Assembly (NCBI GenBank): GCA_013399895.1
Contig: VXBA01006136.1
Coordinates: 898,602-962,601, forward strand
Reading direction: 5' to 3'
Length of the DNA: 64,000 nt
Source: Serilophus lunatus
Taxonomy: Eukaryota; Chordata; Aves; Passeriformes; Eurylaimidae
Shown here: in pieces, positions 52,901-59,300 of the stretch
How positions within the stretch are numbered: the stretch's first letter is position 1
Layout of the letters: each line of letters starts with the position of its first letter
Made by a program: the position numbers and the translations under genes
The notes under the pieces: model-generated
The model's database searches: none
Told to the model about the DNA's origin: nothing
Seen by the model: only the letters and a program-made list of their open reading frames with translations

Positions 52901-53648
52901 AAGGTTTATGAAATGAAATTGTTCTGGCAAATATCCTTCTCCCAGTTTTTTACCCGCGTTCACTCATTCATCACTACATCAAAACGTTCTGTCATCATTG
53001 CTTCAACACAAAGCAAAAAACACAAAAGACTTTTTCTTAAAAAGTTAAAAATACAGAACTATTTCCCAGCTAGCCCTCTTGCCATTAAGTGTTTTAAGAG
53101 CTGAAACCCTCCACCCCCGAGAACCCTTAGGGAACATTCACAATGCTGCAAACCCTCAATCATGACTAACCCGACAGAGCAGACCGTTGTAAAATGTTAA
53201 GCAACTATAAGCGGATGGAGAATTTATAGCTTCATTATGTCACTGCTTACAGATGCACTTGTTATTTTTAAGAAACTTGAATGAAACCCTCTCAATGGAA
53301 AAAGAGCGTGAAAGAAAACGAGCGTGACGCTTCCTCCCTTCTCCTTCCCTTCCCAAACAAAGCGGCGAACACAGCGAACCAAACCGGGGCGGCACAGGCG
53401 CTCCTGGTCCCCGGGCTCACGGGACCTACCCCGGCAGCCGCGGTGGACGCCGACGGGATGGGCGGCAATTTCTCTCGCTCCTTCTCCTTCTCCCCTTCTC
53501 CCTCTTCTTCCTCCTCCTCGCCGCCCTCCTCGGCCGGCGGGGGCGCGGCGCTGTCCCGCTGTACCTCCGCGCCGGGCGGGAGCCCCTCTCCGGGGCCGGG
53601 GGGCAGCTCGGCGGCGGCCGCGGCGGCCGGGGCGCTCTGCAGCGACAT
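22818..53648 (-). CDS. HECTD2: HECTD2, HECT-type E3 ubiquitin ligase (whole coding span, 21 exons)
   Basis: HECTD2 takes ubiquitin from an E2 onto a catalytic cysteine and passes it to substrate lysines; reported substrates in mammals include PIAS1. The joined exons total 2412 nt (803 residues plus stop). Residues 1-73 are low-complexity Ala/Pro/Gly followed by an acidic Glu run and a Lys/Glu stretch ending REKLPPI, which is typical of this gene. Residues about 117-460 are the helical N-terminal region, and about 461-803 are the HECT domain. Cys771 in HTCFN is the expected thioester cysteine, and Phe800 is the conserved -4 Phe. Every junction keeps frame. Twenty introns are GT-AG; intron 14 looks U12-type. 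Introns 4-6, 8-11, 15-17 and 19 (243-1457 bp) hold nothing I can name beyond simple AT-rich runs. Identification is by recall of the human protein; confidence is very high. Confidence 0.97.
22939..25138 (-). other. HECTD2: HECTD2 intron 20 (last intron)
   Basis: Donor GTAAAT and acceptor TATTTTAG. It separates the C-lobe start from the catalytic-Cys exon. Two overlapping minus-strand frames lie at 23024-23338 and 23076-23273. The second begins after an acceptor-like CTGCAG but has no recognised homology. Confidence 0.8.
25139..25282 (-). CDS. HECTD2: HECTD2 exon 20 (residues 716-764), HECT C-lobe
   Basis: The acceptor is GAACAATAG|A. It completes Arg716, then YFWDVVLGFSLDLQKKLLHF, ATGSDRVPVGGMADL and NFKISKSETSTN plus TG before GTAAAT. 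The F-x-T/A-G-S-x-R-x-P-x-G-G segment is a C-lobe signature. Confidence 0.96.
25901..26016 (-). CDS. HECTD2: HECTD2 exon 19 (residues 678-716)
   Basis: The acceptor is TTTCTGGCAG|CTA. The exon reads LLRPEEVEILVCGSPELDMS then ALQRSTQYEGYQKTDLTI plus CG before GTAGGC. The E-L-E-x-L-x-C-G-x-P block precedes the N-lobe/C-lobe hinge. Flanking reading frames on both strands here are shadows. Confidence 0.95.
26017..27194 (-). other. HECTD2: HECTD2 intron 18
   Basis: Donor GTAAGA and acceptor TTTCTGGCAG. Nothing else recognisable. Confidence 0.8.
27195..27301 (-). CDS. HECTD2: HECTD2 exon 18 (residues 642-677)
   Basis: The acceptor is TTTTTTAG|AATATG. It completes Glu642, then YVQLYVDFLLNKSIYKQFAA and FYYGFHSVCASYALL, ending CTG|GTAAGA. 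This is the long N-lobe helix region before the C-lobe hinge. Confidence 0.95.
27545..27632 (-). CDS. HECTD2: HECTD2 exon 17 (residues 613-642)
   Basis: The acceptor is TTCTCTAG|GTT. The exon reads VFQEEFGVIKSYNLKPNGDK then IPVTNQNRK plus one base before GTACCA. It corresponds to the E-x-x-L-x-P-N/G-G-x-x-x-x-V-T-N block of HECT domains. Confidence 0.95.
28494..28568 (-). CDS. HECTD2: HECTD2 exon 16 (residues 588-612), HECT N-lobe
   Basis: Twenty-five codons after ATATTGTAG|GAA: ELAHGLSELLSYEGNVEEDF then YSTFQ. The donor CAG|GTCGTT has C at +3 and lacks the usual G at +5, so it is weak. The N-V-E-E-D-F motif is conserved in HECTs. Phase is 0-0. Confidence 0.93.
29007..29165 (-). CDS. HECTD2: HECTD2 exon 15 (residues 535-587), HECT N-lobe
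   Basis: Fifty-three whole codons after GTCTATAG|CTT. The exon begins LMGLAVYNSITLDIRFPPCC, continues YKKLLSPPIVP, and ends DDLFQIMP before GTAAGT. The G-x-L-M-G-L-A-x-Y segment is the conserved N-lobe helix of HECT domains. The upstream intron is the U12-type candidate. Confidence 0.96.
29166..29935 (-). other. HECTD2: HECTD2 intron 14, candidate U12-type (minor spliceosome) intron
   Basis: The 5' splice site reads GTATCCTTT on the minus strand (29935 to 29927), identical to the U12 donor consensus, and would be a poor U2 donor. Upstream of the acceptor, GCCCTTAAC (29187 to 29179) matches the U12 branch-point consensus TTCCTTAAC at seven of nine positions. The presumed branch A is 14 bases before the exon, within the usual U12 range, and no long polypyrimidine tract precedes the AG. 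The subtype is GT-AG and the intron is phase 0. No repeats were seen inside it. Confidence 0.88.
29936..30024 (-). CDS. HECTD2: HECTD2 exon 14 (residues 505-534), HECT N-lobe
   Basis: The acceptor is TTCTGCAG|GCATG. It completes Gly505, then MFTYHKDSHCHWFSSFKCDN and YSEFRLVGA. The exon ends GGGGCT|GTATCCTTT, which is a U12-type donor rather than a standard one. The human residue before the junction is Ile as I recall, against Ala here. Exit phase is 0. Confidence 0.94.
30025..32889 (-). other. HECTD2: HECTD2 intron 13
   Basis: Donor GTGAGT and acceptor TTCTGCAG. The LTR fragment lies at its 5' end (32713-32850). A GC-richer segment at about 30100-30290 precedes exon 14, with no recognisable content. 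The rest is AT-rich. Confidence 0.8.
32713..32850 (+). mobile_element. Endogenous retrovirus LTR 5' fragment in HECTD2 intron 13
   Basis: It begins TGTGCTGGCTTAGGCTGGGA, followed by TTTTGGATTTGTGTTGAAAA and CTAAGCAGTGCTTACATAGAG, which match the first ~140 bp of a common avian ERV LTR. The rest of the LTR is absent. The fragment ends about 40 bases beyond the exon 13 donor. It is on the opposite strand to the gene. Confidence 0.85.
32890..33022 (-). CDS. HECTD2: HECTD2 exon 13 (residues 461-505), start of HECT N-lobe
   Basis: The acceptor is GCAATAG|CTAGCA. The exon reads LARKKADLKKKLKVTFVGEA then GLDMGGLTKEWFLLL and ends HPDY plus one base before GTGAGT. The V-x-F-x-G-E-x-G-x-D-x-G-G-x-x-x-E-W/F pattern is the family hallmark of the HECT N-lobe. 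An ERV LTR fragment ends about 40 bases past the donor. Confidence 0.96.
33023..34877 (-). other. HECTD2: HECTD2 intron 12
   Basis: Donor GTAACA and acceptor GCAATAG. AT-rich, with no recognisable repeat, RNA gene or extra exon. Confidence 0.8.
34878..34985 (-). CDS. HECTD2: HECTD2 exon 12 (residues 425-460)
   Basis: Thirty-six whole codons lie between TCCAATAG|CAA and GAG|GTAACA. The exon reads QSLVDKVSRRQKPDMNMLFL and ends HLVSDSLDE. This is the first part of the region where HECT ligases have their R-x-H-L-V-x-D-S segment. Phase is 0-0. Confidence 0.95.
35581..35677 (-). CDS. HECTD2: HECTD2 exon 11 (residues 392-424)
   Basis: The acceptor is GTTGTTAG|GTTTTC. It completes Arg392, then FSFCQYPFIISIAAKKVIIQ and RDSEQQMISIAR, ending CGG|GTAAGT in phase 0. 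This linker leads into the HECT domain. Confidence 0.95.
36704..36751. repeat. TA/CA-rich simple sequence beside exon 10
   Basis: Imperfect ATAT/ACAC units, in HECTD2 intron 10 about 40 bases past the exon 10 donor. Confidence 0.75.
36793..36916 (-). CDS. HECTD2: HECTD2 exon 10 (residues 351-392)
   Basis: The acceptor is CTTTTTAG|ATGCTG. The split codon gives Asn, then AANSLISPPIISYTDFYNST, then LDHIDLMEEYHNWQ, ending NSH plus AG before GTAAGA. The SYTDFYNSTLDHIDLMEEYH block is nearly identical to mammalian HECTD2. Confidence 0.95.
38374..38522 (-). CDS. HECTD2: HECTD2 exon 9 (residues 301-351)
   Basis: The acceptor is GTTTTAG|GATTTC. It completes Lys301, then ISQKRFKQVVDRLLQFISLR, and continues through FPAKPEEFPP to KVLALF plus one base. 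The frame of exon 10 demands the donor TTTA|GTAGGT. A second GT four bases downstream would shift the frame. Confidence 0.93.
39843..39952 (-). CDS. HECTD2: HECTD2 exon 8 (residues 265-301)
   Basis: The acceptor is CTCTTTCAG|AAT. The exon reads NPQFSNTSTYVIYAHLLRQI and ends DHHFLVHWSK plus AA before GTAAAA. The human protein, as recalled, has Phe where this one has Ser in HW[F/S]KK. The donor is followed by a T-rich plus-strand tract and is somewhat weak. Confidence 0.92.
39953..41061 (-). other. HECTD2: HECTD2 intron 7, with a 140-codon antisense frame
   Basis: Donor GTAAGA and acceptor CTCTTTCAG. The plus strand is open from 40278 to 40700 (140 codons, ATG to stop) with no motif I recognise and no repeat match. 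It is treated as a chance frame. Confidence 0.8.
41062..41107 (-). CDS. HECTD2: HECTD2 exon 7 (residues 249-264), microexon-sized
   Basis: This is a 46-base exon between ATTCATAG|G and CAG|GTAAGA. It completes Gly249 and encodes PRTKDDLRAYCILLQ. It is too short to show up as a reading frame and was found from the conserved PRTKDDLRAY peptide and flanking splice sites. Confidence 0.93.
42137..42201 (-). CDS. HECTD2: HECTD2 exon 6 (residues 228-249)
   Basis: The acceptor is TTCCATAG|CCT. The exon reads PQDVQKSVLKGIINGLLQEW, then Thr, then GG of a split Gly codon before GTAATT. It matches the PQDVQK...LKGIIN block of the family. Confidence 0.94.
42792..42881 (-). CDS. HECTD2: HECTD2 exon 5 (residues 198-227)
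   Basis: Thirty whole codons lie between CTTACAG|AAG and ACT|GTAAGT. The exon reads KDTSSPFNTVEDSGIDAKFV and ends YDALLNT. It is symmetric (phase 0-0), so skipping it would keep the frame. Confidence 0.94.
42917..42975. repeat. AT-rich low-complexity repeat (TTTTGAAATATT units)
   Basis: Several overlapping copies of TTGAAATATT-like units in HECTD2 intron 4, close upstream of exon 5. Confidence 0.7.
43715..43817 (-). CDS. HECTD2: HECTD2 exon 4 (residues 163-197)
   Basis: The acceptor is CTTTCTAG|GGATG. It completes Gln163 and continues DDVEKSKASGDWKAVHYFY, ending INAAFK before GTAGAA (phase 0). The GDWKAVH block begins the helical N-terminal region of the protein. Confidence 0.94.
44229..44375 (+). 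mobile_element. CR1 LINE ORF2 (reverse transcriptase) fragment in HECTD2 intron 3
   Basis: The plus strand encodes CLTNLVAFYSGDRTVIDDG and then VIHLDLCKAF, the CR1 reverse-transcriptase segment around the YLDLxKAF motif. The nucleotide similarity starts at GGCACATGAGCAGG. The copy appears internally deleted relative to the usual CR1 sequence and ends soon after KAF. It is opposite in strand to HECTD2 and has no coding capacity of its own. Confidence 0.88.
44769..44907 (-). CDS. HECTD2: HECTD2 exon 3 (residues 117-163)
   Basis: The acceptor is CTTTTAAG|TG. The split codon makes Val, then RDLPPLCLDVRQKQR, and the exon ends IRTKTVKDF plus CA before GTAAGT. The CLDVRQKQR and TKTVKDF blocks are diagnostic of HECTD2. 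A longer reading frame across this exon in another frame is a shadow; the frame used here is fixed by the split codons on both sides. Confidence 0.94.
45465..46443 (+). mobile_element. Endogenous retrovirus LTR (solo LTR or 3' end) in HECTD2 intron 2
   Basis: The right part matches a family of avian ERV LTRs that I recognise: GGAGGAGGAGGAGGTGCTTC, repeated 'gagcagattcccctgcagcc'-like blocks, GGCAATAAATTAAA with the AATAAA signal at 46274-46279, then CTGTCTTTATCTCATGAGC, GATAGAGCGGCTCAGGGGG and a terminus near AACCCACACAAAA. The left part (45465-45640) is less certain and may be LTR or internal sequence. No gag, pol or env frame was seen. It is antisense to HECTD2. Confidence 0.85.
45591..45632 (+). 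repeat. 15-bp tandem repeat (CTGGTAGCACC...)
   Basis: Two full units of 15 bases and a partial third, each starting CTGGTAGCACC. It lies in the left part of the intron 2 retroviral remnant. Confidence 0.85.
48987..49116 (-). CDS. HECTD2: HECTD2 exon 2 (residues 74-117)
   Basis: The acceptor is TTAATTACAG|GGATTG. The exon reads GLEGGAKTQFSTFSNF and ends ...VIPNIKN plus one base at AACG|GTGAGA. It matches the Ser/Thr-rich linker after LPPI in mammalian HECTD2, which is predicted to be disordered. Entry phase is 0 and exit phase 1. Confidence 0.93.
49117..53429 (-). other. HECTD2: HECTD2 intron 1
   Basis: Donor GTAGGT in the CpG island and acceptor TTAATTACAG. Contents: the 24-bp palindrome cluster near 50.16 kb and a somewhat GC-richer segment at 52140-52320 of unknown origin. 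No recognisable mobile element and no alternative first exon that I can support. Confidence 0.85.
50161..50184. repeat. Perfect 24-bp inverted repeat within a TGTTTTAACCATCAA-like cluster
   Basis: TTAACAAACAT, two central bases, then its exact reverse complement. It sits in HECTD2 intron 1 among several near-copies of ATGTTTTAACCATCAA between about 50116 and 50212. Confidence 0.85.
53430..53648 (-). CDS. HECTD2: HECTD2 exon 1 (residues 1-73)
   Basis: The start ATG at 53648 has A at -3, a good context, and the protein begins MSLQSAP. The exon encodes an Ala/Pro/Gly-rich stretch, a Glu run at about residues 44-49, then KEKEREKLPPI, the first segment clearly shared with mammalian HECTD2. It ends in phase 0 at GGG|GTAGGT. 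There is no in-frame stop between the ATG and the assembly gap upstream, so a longer N-terminus is not formally excluded. The known family start and the ATG context favour this one. The exon lies inside the CpG island. Confidence 0.9.
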
Positions 53649-53783
53649 GGTCCCGCTCCCGGCCGCCTCTCTCCGCGCGGCACTCGAGACCCCGCGCCCT
53701 CCTCTTCTCCTCCTCCCGCCCCCGAGCCCCTCCGCGGAGCCCCGCGGGGACCTCCGCACGGCCGCTGCGCTCGGCGCGGGGCC

Positions 53784-53913
53784 NNNNNNNNNNNNNNNNN
53801 NNNNNNNNNNNNNNNNNNNNNNNNNNNNNNNNNNNNNNNNNNNNNNNNNNNNNNNNNNNNNNNNNNNNNNNNNNNNNNNNNNNNNNNNNNNNNNNNNNNN
53901 NNNNNNNNNNNNN
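53784..53913. other. Assembly gap (130 N)
   Basis: There are 130 consecutive N bases inside the CpG island, beginning 136 bases upstream of the HECTD2 ATG. Such gaps are typical where GC-rich avian DNA fails to sequence. Frames reported across the gap are artefacts. Confidence 0.99.
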
Positions 53914-53934
53914 ACGGCGGCGCGGGGAGCGGCC

Positions 53935-53964
53935 GGGGCCGGGGCCGGGGCCGGGGTCGGGGTC
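53935..53964 (+). repeat. GGGGCC/GGGGTC hexanucleotide repeat
   Basis: Three GGGGCC units are followed by two GGGGTC units without interruption, starting 22 bases from the assembly gap. The plus strand has five evenly spaced runs of four G, a classic G-quadruplex pattern. The plus strand is the template strand of HECTD2, so the motif would lie on the template strand in the promoter or 5' UTR. Confidence 0.9.
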
Positions 53965-54233
53965 GGAGCTGCCCCCGCGCCGCCGCCCTGGCAAGTGGTG
54001 CCGGGGCGTGGAGCGGCAAGTAATAAGCTTGAATAAATATACACAAGTAATAGGCATAAATAAAAACATTATTATAAACCTGGGGTGAAGAGCCCTCGGG
54101 GCGGGCACCTTTCAGCCACGCCAGCTCCTTGGCTGGGCGGTGCTGCGTGGCACGGGCGGTGCTGTCAGTGGCACCTCTCGCCTCTTGGCACCTGCCTCGC
54201 CAGCTTCAAGTGGTGCTCCAACGAGGAAAATGC

Positions 54234-54330
54234 AGAAATCATAGAATCATTAAGGTTGAAAATGCTCTTTAAAATCATCAAGTCCAACCTTCGACAAAAT
54301 ACCACCATGCCCACTTACACCGTGTGGTGA
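54234..54330 (-). mobile_element. CR1 LINE 3' tail fragment
   Basis: It has the inverted tail ATCATAGAATCATTAAGGTTG, then AATCATCAAGTCCAACC and ACCACCATGCCCACT, matching the 3' end of one avian CR1 subgroup. It lies about 200 bp outside the CpG island, upstream of HECTD2. Confidence 0.9.
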
Positions 54331-57300
54331 AGTCAAAATCTTAGTGCTAAGGGCTAAACCATATCGTGAAGAATGAATGTGTAAATGAATGTGTGAGATG
54401 AAGTGTTGACGCTTAGTCCTGTCTCTGTTCAATGGCAAAGCCAGAGCGATGCCAGGGTTGTGCAAGGGGTCTTGGCCCTTGTTTGGGCAGGTCCCGGGAC
54501 GCCTGAGGCAATACCTGCTGTCAGAGCCCCTGTGTGGTTCCCTAGGCATGCTGAAGCTTTGCTGTAATTGTATGAGGAATCAGCTCCAGCGGAGGTGCTA
54601 TGCTGAGGTGGTTGCAATACAACATCCAGAGCAGGTGCAACACAGGCCCCTTGGCTTGGAATATGCAGGTACAGGAGCCCTGCTGTGTGCGAGGAGTACC
54701 ATGTTGTGTACATCAAATTTAAGTCCTTCAAACAATTAGCTCCAAACCAGACTAACCAAAGTTCCTTCAGACCACTCTAATTTTGTGTCTGAAGAAGAGT
54801 TTCCCTCACAGCTTCAAGAACAGAGTGTGACTAGTGTTACAGACCACTTGAAACAAATCTTCGAAATTGTTTTTCACATGGAGGTAAATGTGGTATTTTT
54901 CCCGAGCACTACACAAGTAGCTCCTGCAGGAGCTGTGGGAAAGATCTCTGTAAGCAGCATAAAGGCAAAAGCACAGTAGGTACTGCAGTGTTAATCTAAC
55001 ACATTGAAAAATGCTTTCCCTTTCTGAATGAACTGGCAAACCTGGAGTTTTTTAGATTTAATTAAGAAATGGCTTTGATCAGGTTTTCCAAGAAGTTCAC
55101 TCTCCTCCCTGTGCTTACTTCCCAGTATCTCACAGTGGTTTGCATGAATAAGTGGCCTGCTGAACTTAAACAAAGCTCCCCAAATACTCATCTTTTTCCT
55201 TTCTGTGCCAGGAAATAACATAATGATAGTAATTGCAACAACTTCAGTACAAGCAGCTTTACACACAGTGGCAGTCCCCAACTAGAAATAATTGGCACAG
55301 CTGTTTTGTGGAGCTGAGCCAGCTTGAAACATGGAAGGATCTGCTCCCTTGAACTAGCAGAGGGAGATGAAACAAAGAGAAAATGAAATGTAGGAAGGCA
55401 AGTGTAGAAACAAATTCATAATTTTTTCAGTCCCATTGAGCTATAAAGGTCTGATTTTTTACAGCTTCAGAAACACTGAAATAGACTTCTACCAAAATTA
55501 TCTCTCAAAAAGCTAATGCAACATCAAAGACATCAATTTTTACTCCCCATACTCTCCTGTGCTATTTGAAGCTGAAGCACTCTATTGAATTAAACTAATT
55601 AAGGTATTTTGACTCATGACAATTATGAAAATACACACTAAAGTACTGTTAAAAATTTTCTTCCTATTTTTGTCAAAGAGTAAAAGGACCCACATACTGA
55701 AGGAGAAGCAAACACATATTCCTACTTCTAACAAACGTAGAATTTGGTGCCCCGGATTTGAAACTAGAAGTATTCCGATATAATTCATAGGTCTACAAGG
55801 CAGTCAAAAATGTAACCACAACTGAGAAAGACGTCTAAATTGGCTTTCAGTTTGCAGGCATGGACGGATGCTAGCTGGAAGCGGCAATGCTGCGTGTGAT
55901 GAGACTATGCATGTAGGCCCTGCAGCCACTCGTTGCCAAAGCGATGAACTGGGGTAGTGGGCAATGGAGCAGCCAGAAAATAGAATAAAGGCATTCTGTC
56001 TTCTAAAAGACAAGATTTGTGGGATGTACAACAGACAATTTTCAAAAATAAACAGATGTATACAACTGCAATTCTACAGACTTCATGAATTTGTTGGCCA
56101 GATGGCCCAGGAGTCTTGACAAAGGGCCATGCACACTCAGTGCCTGTATTTTGAAGGACCCTTTCCTTGATTTTTTAAATCTCTTCTCAGCTGCTTAAAA
56201 ATCTTAAATCACATGGTACCAGCTAGTTCACAGTACTTTTTGGTGATAAGGGGAAAGGTAAGGTTCAACTGGAAACTGTTGCCCATGCCAAGTACATGCT
56301 GCCTGGTTCCCTGCTGAGTTTATAGTGCTCCTGAACTCCACACTGCTGGCTCAGACAAGCATATGTACACTGCAGTAACAGCCCTGAATGACTACATGAG
56401 GGACACAGGCAGGATGTGACCCTGAACAGATTGTCTTCTACTTACGGAAGAACAATCCTGCATTAGCAGGGTGTTGATCCTTTCAACCAGAATAAGACCT
56501 CCTTGACAAATTATTTTAAAATGGTTCAAAAATATGTTTCTTGTGTCCAAAGAGTTTAAGTTGTCAGGAAGGGGAAAAAGTCACTGGCACATCTCTGTGC
56601 AATGACGTGGCCAGGCACAGACCGCCACTAGGAATGACAGATGGAACCAAACCAAATGCTAACATTTGTTCACAAATGATTAGTAAATGCTTACAAGTAA
56701 TAGATACGCTCACAGACAGTGGCATTTGGGAGTGATGCACACATGAAAAAATAAAAAGGGCTAAATTCCCTGGCTAGTATCTTCATGACAAATGAGTGTA
56801 TCTCACATATTTCTCCACAGTCGGAAGTCAAATGCACCTCTAACCAAAATCACCCCTGGATTAATTCAGTAATATTAGGGGTAAGTTTGGGCTATTGGAT
56901 TTTCTCTGGTCCTCAAGTGGTTTACTAGTATCTGCAATCAAATGGTATCAAACATCTCTGGTGCAAACTTTTATTTCAGGAATTGAAGTGACCTGTGTCC
57001 TTTAGAAAAGGTAGACTGAATTTTCCCATTGATTTGCTACTTTAGTCTCATCACATATCTGTTCTGTGTCTCTCTCTTTATTGAGTAGCACTGTTTCTTT
57101 CTCTTCACACCTTTTGAAGATCTCATACACTTCCCAGTACAAAATATTTGGATGATTAAACAGATGTGTACTTTGTGAGATGGACCCTGAGTGGGCACAA
57201 GGGGAAGTACACACAGAATGACTGAAACATCAAAAGAGGAAGCAAAGGCTGGAGACAACCCATTTCCTCTCTCTAGGAGTAGGCGGGAAAGAAATGGTTG

Positions 57301-59117
57301 GGAGGTTTCCAACACAACAGCTTTTCAGCAAAACATTTTAGTTTCAACAGAAAGACCTGATTCATTGAAATGGAAATGTTTTACAAAGAAGCATCTTTTT
57401 CAGTGACCTTTTAGCAGAACTCAGGCAAGATGCCACTGAGATCCACCTGTTACTCTGCCAACTCAGTTGAAGAGCTCACCACACTTGCCATGTGAATCAC
57501 CAAAAATCAGAGACAGCATATCTTCTGGACTCCTGCTAACTCCTGAGCTGCAATACCCTCCTGTGCCACCTGCTCACATCATCCTGTAGGCAAGATGAAA
57601 GCTCATGTCTGCTCACAAGTCATAACTATTCTGAGACTGCACAACCTCAGAGCTTGTAAGGGATGACCCCAATCTTGTCCAGGCTCCCATATTTGCAGTC
57701 ATCAGTTTCCCTTGAAAGTTGGACTCAGGTATATATCTAGGGAATTTTGTCCAAAAATAATCCAGATAATTGTGAATCCATCTTCCATTTCTATCAAGCT
57801 AGTCCATTTATGTTTATTGGTGAAAATTTGAAAATATGTCAGTCTTAAGCTTGTCTTGTTCTGCCATTTGGTCCCTGTATCTTATGCCTTCATTTGGAAG
57901 AGAGAAGAGCTCCTTCTGTTCCAGGAGTACATGTGCAATGTGCACATAAACTCTTCTGAAGTCCACATTACTTCCCTTATGACTAATATTAGATAAACTA
58001 ATCTATAGCTCTCACCCTTTGGCCATCCTCCAATAGTTGGAAAGCCTCATTTAAAAAAAAAAAGTTTATGAACATTTATAAAATAGTGATGCAAAGAACT
58101 CCTCATCTGAGTCACTTACATGCAAGTTGTTTGTCTTGACAGACAGTGAATTCTATCTTTGTCTTTGGCAAATTGTAAACTTTTGATTGAAAGTGTACCA
58201 TCAGACAGGATGCATACAGCTTGGGCATTCCCAGTACAGAAAAGGAAGAGATAATCAGCAGTTCTGTCTTACCTGCATCATTATATTTCCACCTTGGGTT
58301 CCTCATCTTTACTGACTGGTGCAATGCAACAGCTGTACCAGCTAACTGAAAAAAGCATATGGACACTGGTGCCTAGGCAACAGATCATTTTCTAGGTTAG
58401 TGATTAACTCATTTTTGCCTGAATAAGATAAATATTATATTACCCCTTGCCATGGAACAGGACCTTTGGATTGAAAGAAATCATTAGCCTCTCTTTCAGA
58501 ATTTCTATGGATATTTTAGTGATGTCCAGAGTGAGATTATCTGTGATAACACAGTTTATGCATACACTGGAAGAAAGATATGGCAAGAGAAAAATTCCCC
58601 AAGTGAAGGGCACTCAGTGACCACACAGCCTTACTAAGGTTTCCACTTCTCTACAGAAAGTTGTTGTTGGTTATTCAATCTTTAAACTTAAATTCACTTA
58701 AATTCTTAGAGAATATAATAGTAGCATGATCTTCTGCAAGGTATAGCAAGGAACAAAAGTTATGGCTGGAAGATAACCCACTATCTCTGTCATGTCTGAT
58801 CCGGAATTTATTTTTAAATGAGAGAGAGGCAGTTATTAGGCACAAAATTTCATCTGACTTCTATTCAAACTGAAAATAAGAAACAAATACGCCATGCTAA
58901 AGAAGGCAGTAATAATGTTTAATTCAGAAAGTAGCTTGTGTACCTTTGTCATCATATGACCTATAAAATTGTAAAATACTGTTAGCATTAAGATTTTTTT
59001 TTTAGCATGGCTTTGCAAATCTCTGCTTACCTAGTGAATAACGAGTCTGATTTCTCTAAAAAGACGGCATTCTTGGACTAAAGTGACAGCGAGAGATAAA
59101 ATTTAAATCATCTCAAT
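54331..59117. other. Intergenic DNA upstream of HECTD2, no gene seen
   Basis: The first 400 bp (54420-54700) are GC-richer and of unknown origin; the rest is AT-rich. No convincing coding frame or named repeat. Confidence 0.65.
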
Positions 59118-59300
59118 ATGCTCATTCTCTTTGCTCAGGAGGAGTTGGAGGAACGGGGTGGGGGTGCCGGTGGAGGCGGCAGTAGCCAGGGCTGCAGCTC
59201 CCTCCAGCGCCGGCACGGCGGTGTTTCCCGGAAAGGGATCCTGCCTCGGCTGAAAAAGCATCGCACTTGGGGTCCCTGGCATTTGGAAATTTCTTACTAG
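59118..59300. other. Isolated GC-rich, CpG-containing patch upstream of HECTD2
   Basis: About 120 bp (59135-59255) is GC- and CpG-rich within AT-rich DNA. The plus strand is open through it, with a Gly-rich stretch, and a TCATTCTCTTTGCTCAG acceptor-like sequence sits at its left edge (about 59123-59139). I do not recognise the product. It could be an exon or regulatory element of an unannotated transcript. Confidence 0.35.

Larger units (their letters stand above)
53290..54030 (-). promoter_or_regulatory. HECTD2: CpG-island promoter of HECTD2 with first exon
   Basis: This is the only long, very GC-rich and CpG-dense stretch in the window. It covers exon 1 and the sequence upstream of the ATG, and ends sharply at about 54030, where the DNA becomes AT-rich. 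CpG-island promoters are usual for widely expressed genes. The island is interrupted by an assembly gap, so the transcription start cannot be placed. A TATATTTA sequence on the minus strand (54041 to 54034) sits at the outer edge and may be fortuitous. Confidence 0.85.

Noticed and set aside
53224..54108. Five long overlapping frames of 206-294 residues on both strands
   Set aside because: They read through the run of N and owe their length to GC-rich sequence. Only the minus-strand frame starting at 53648 is supported, as HECTD2 exon 1.
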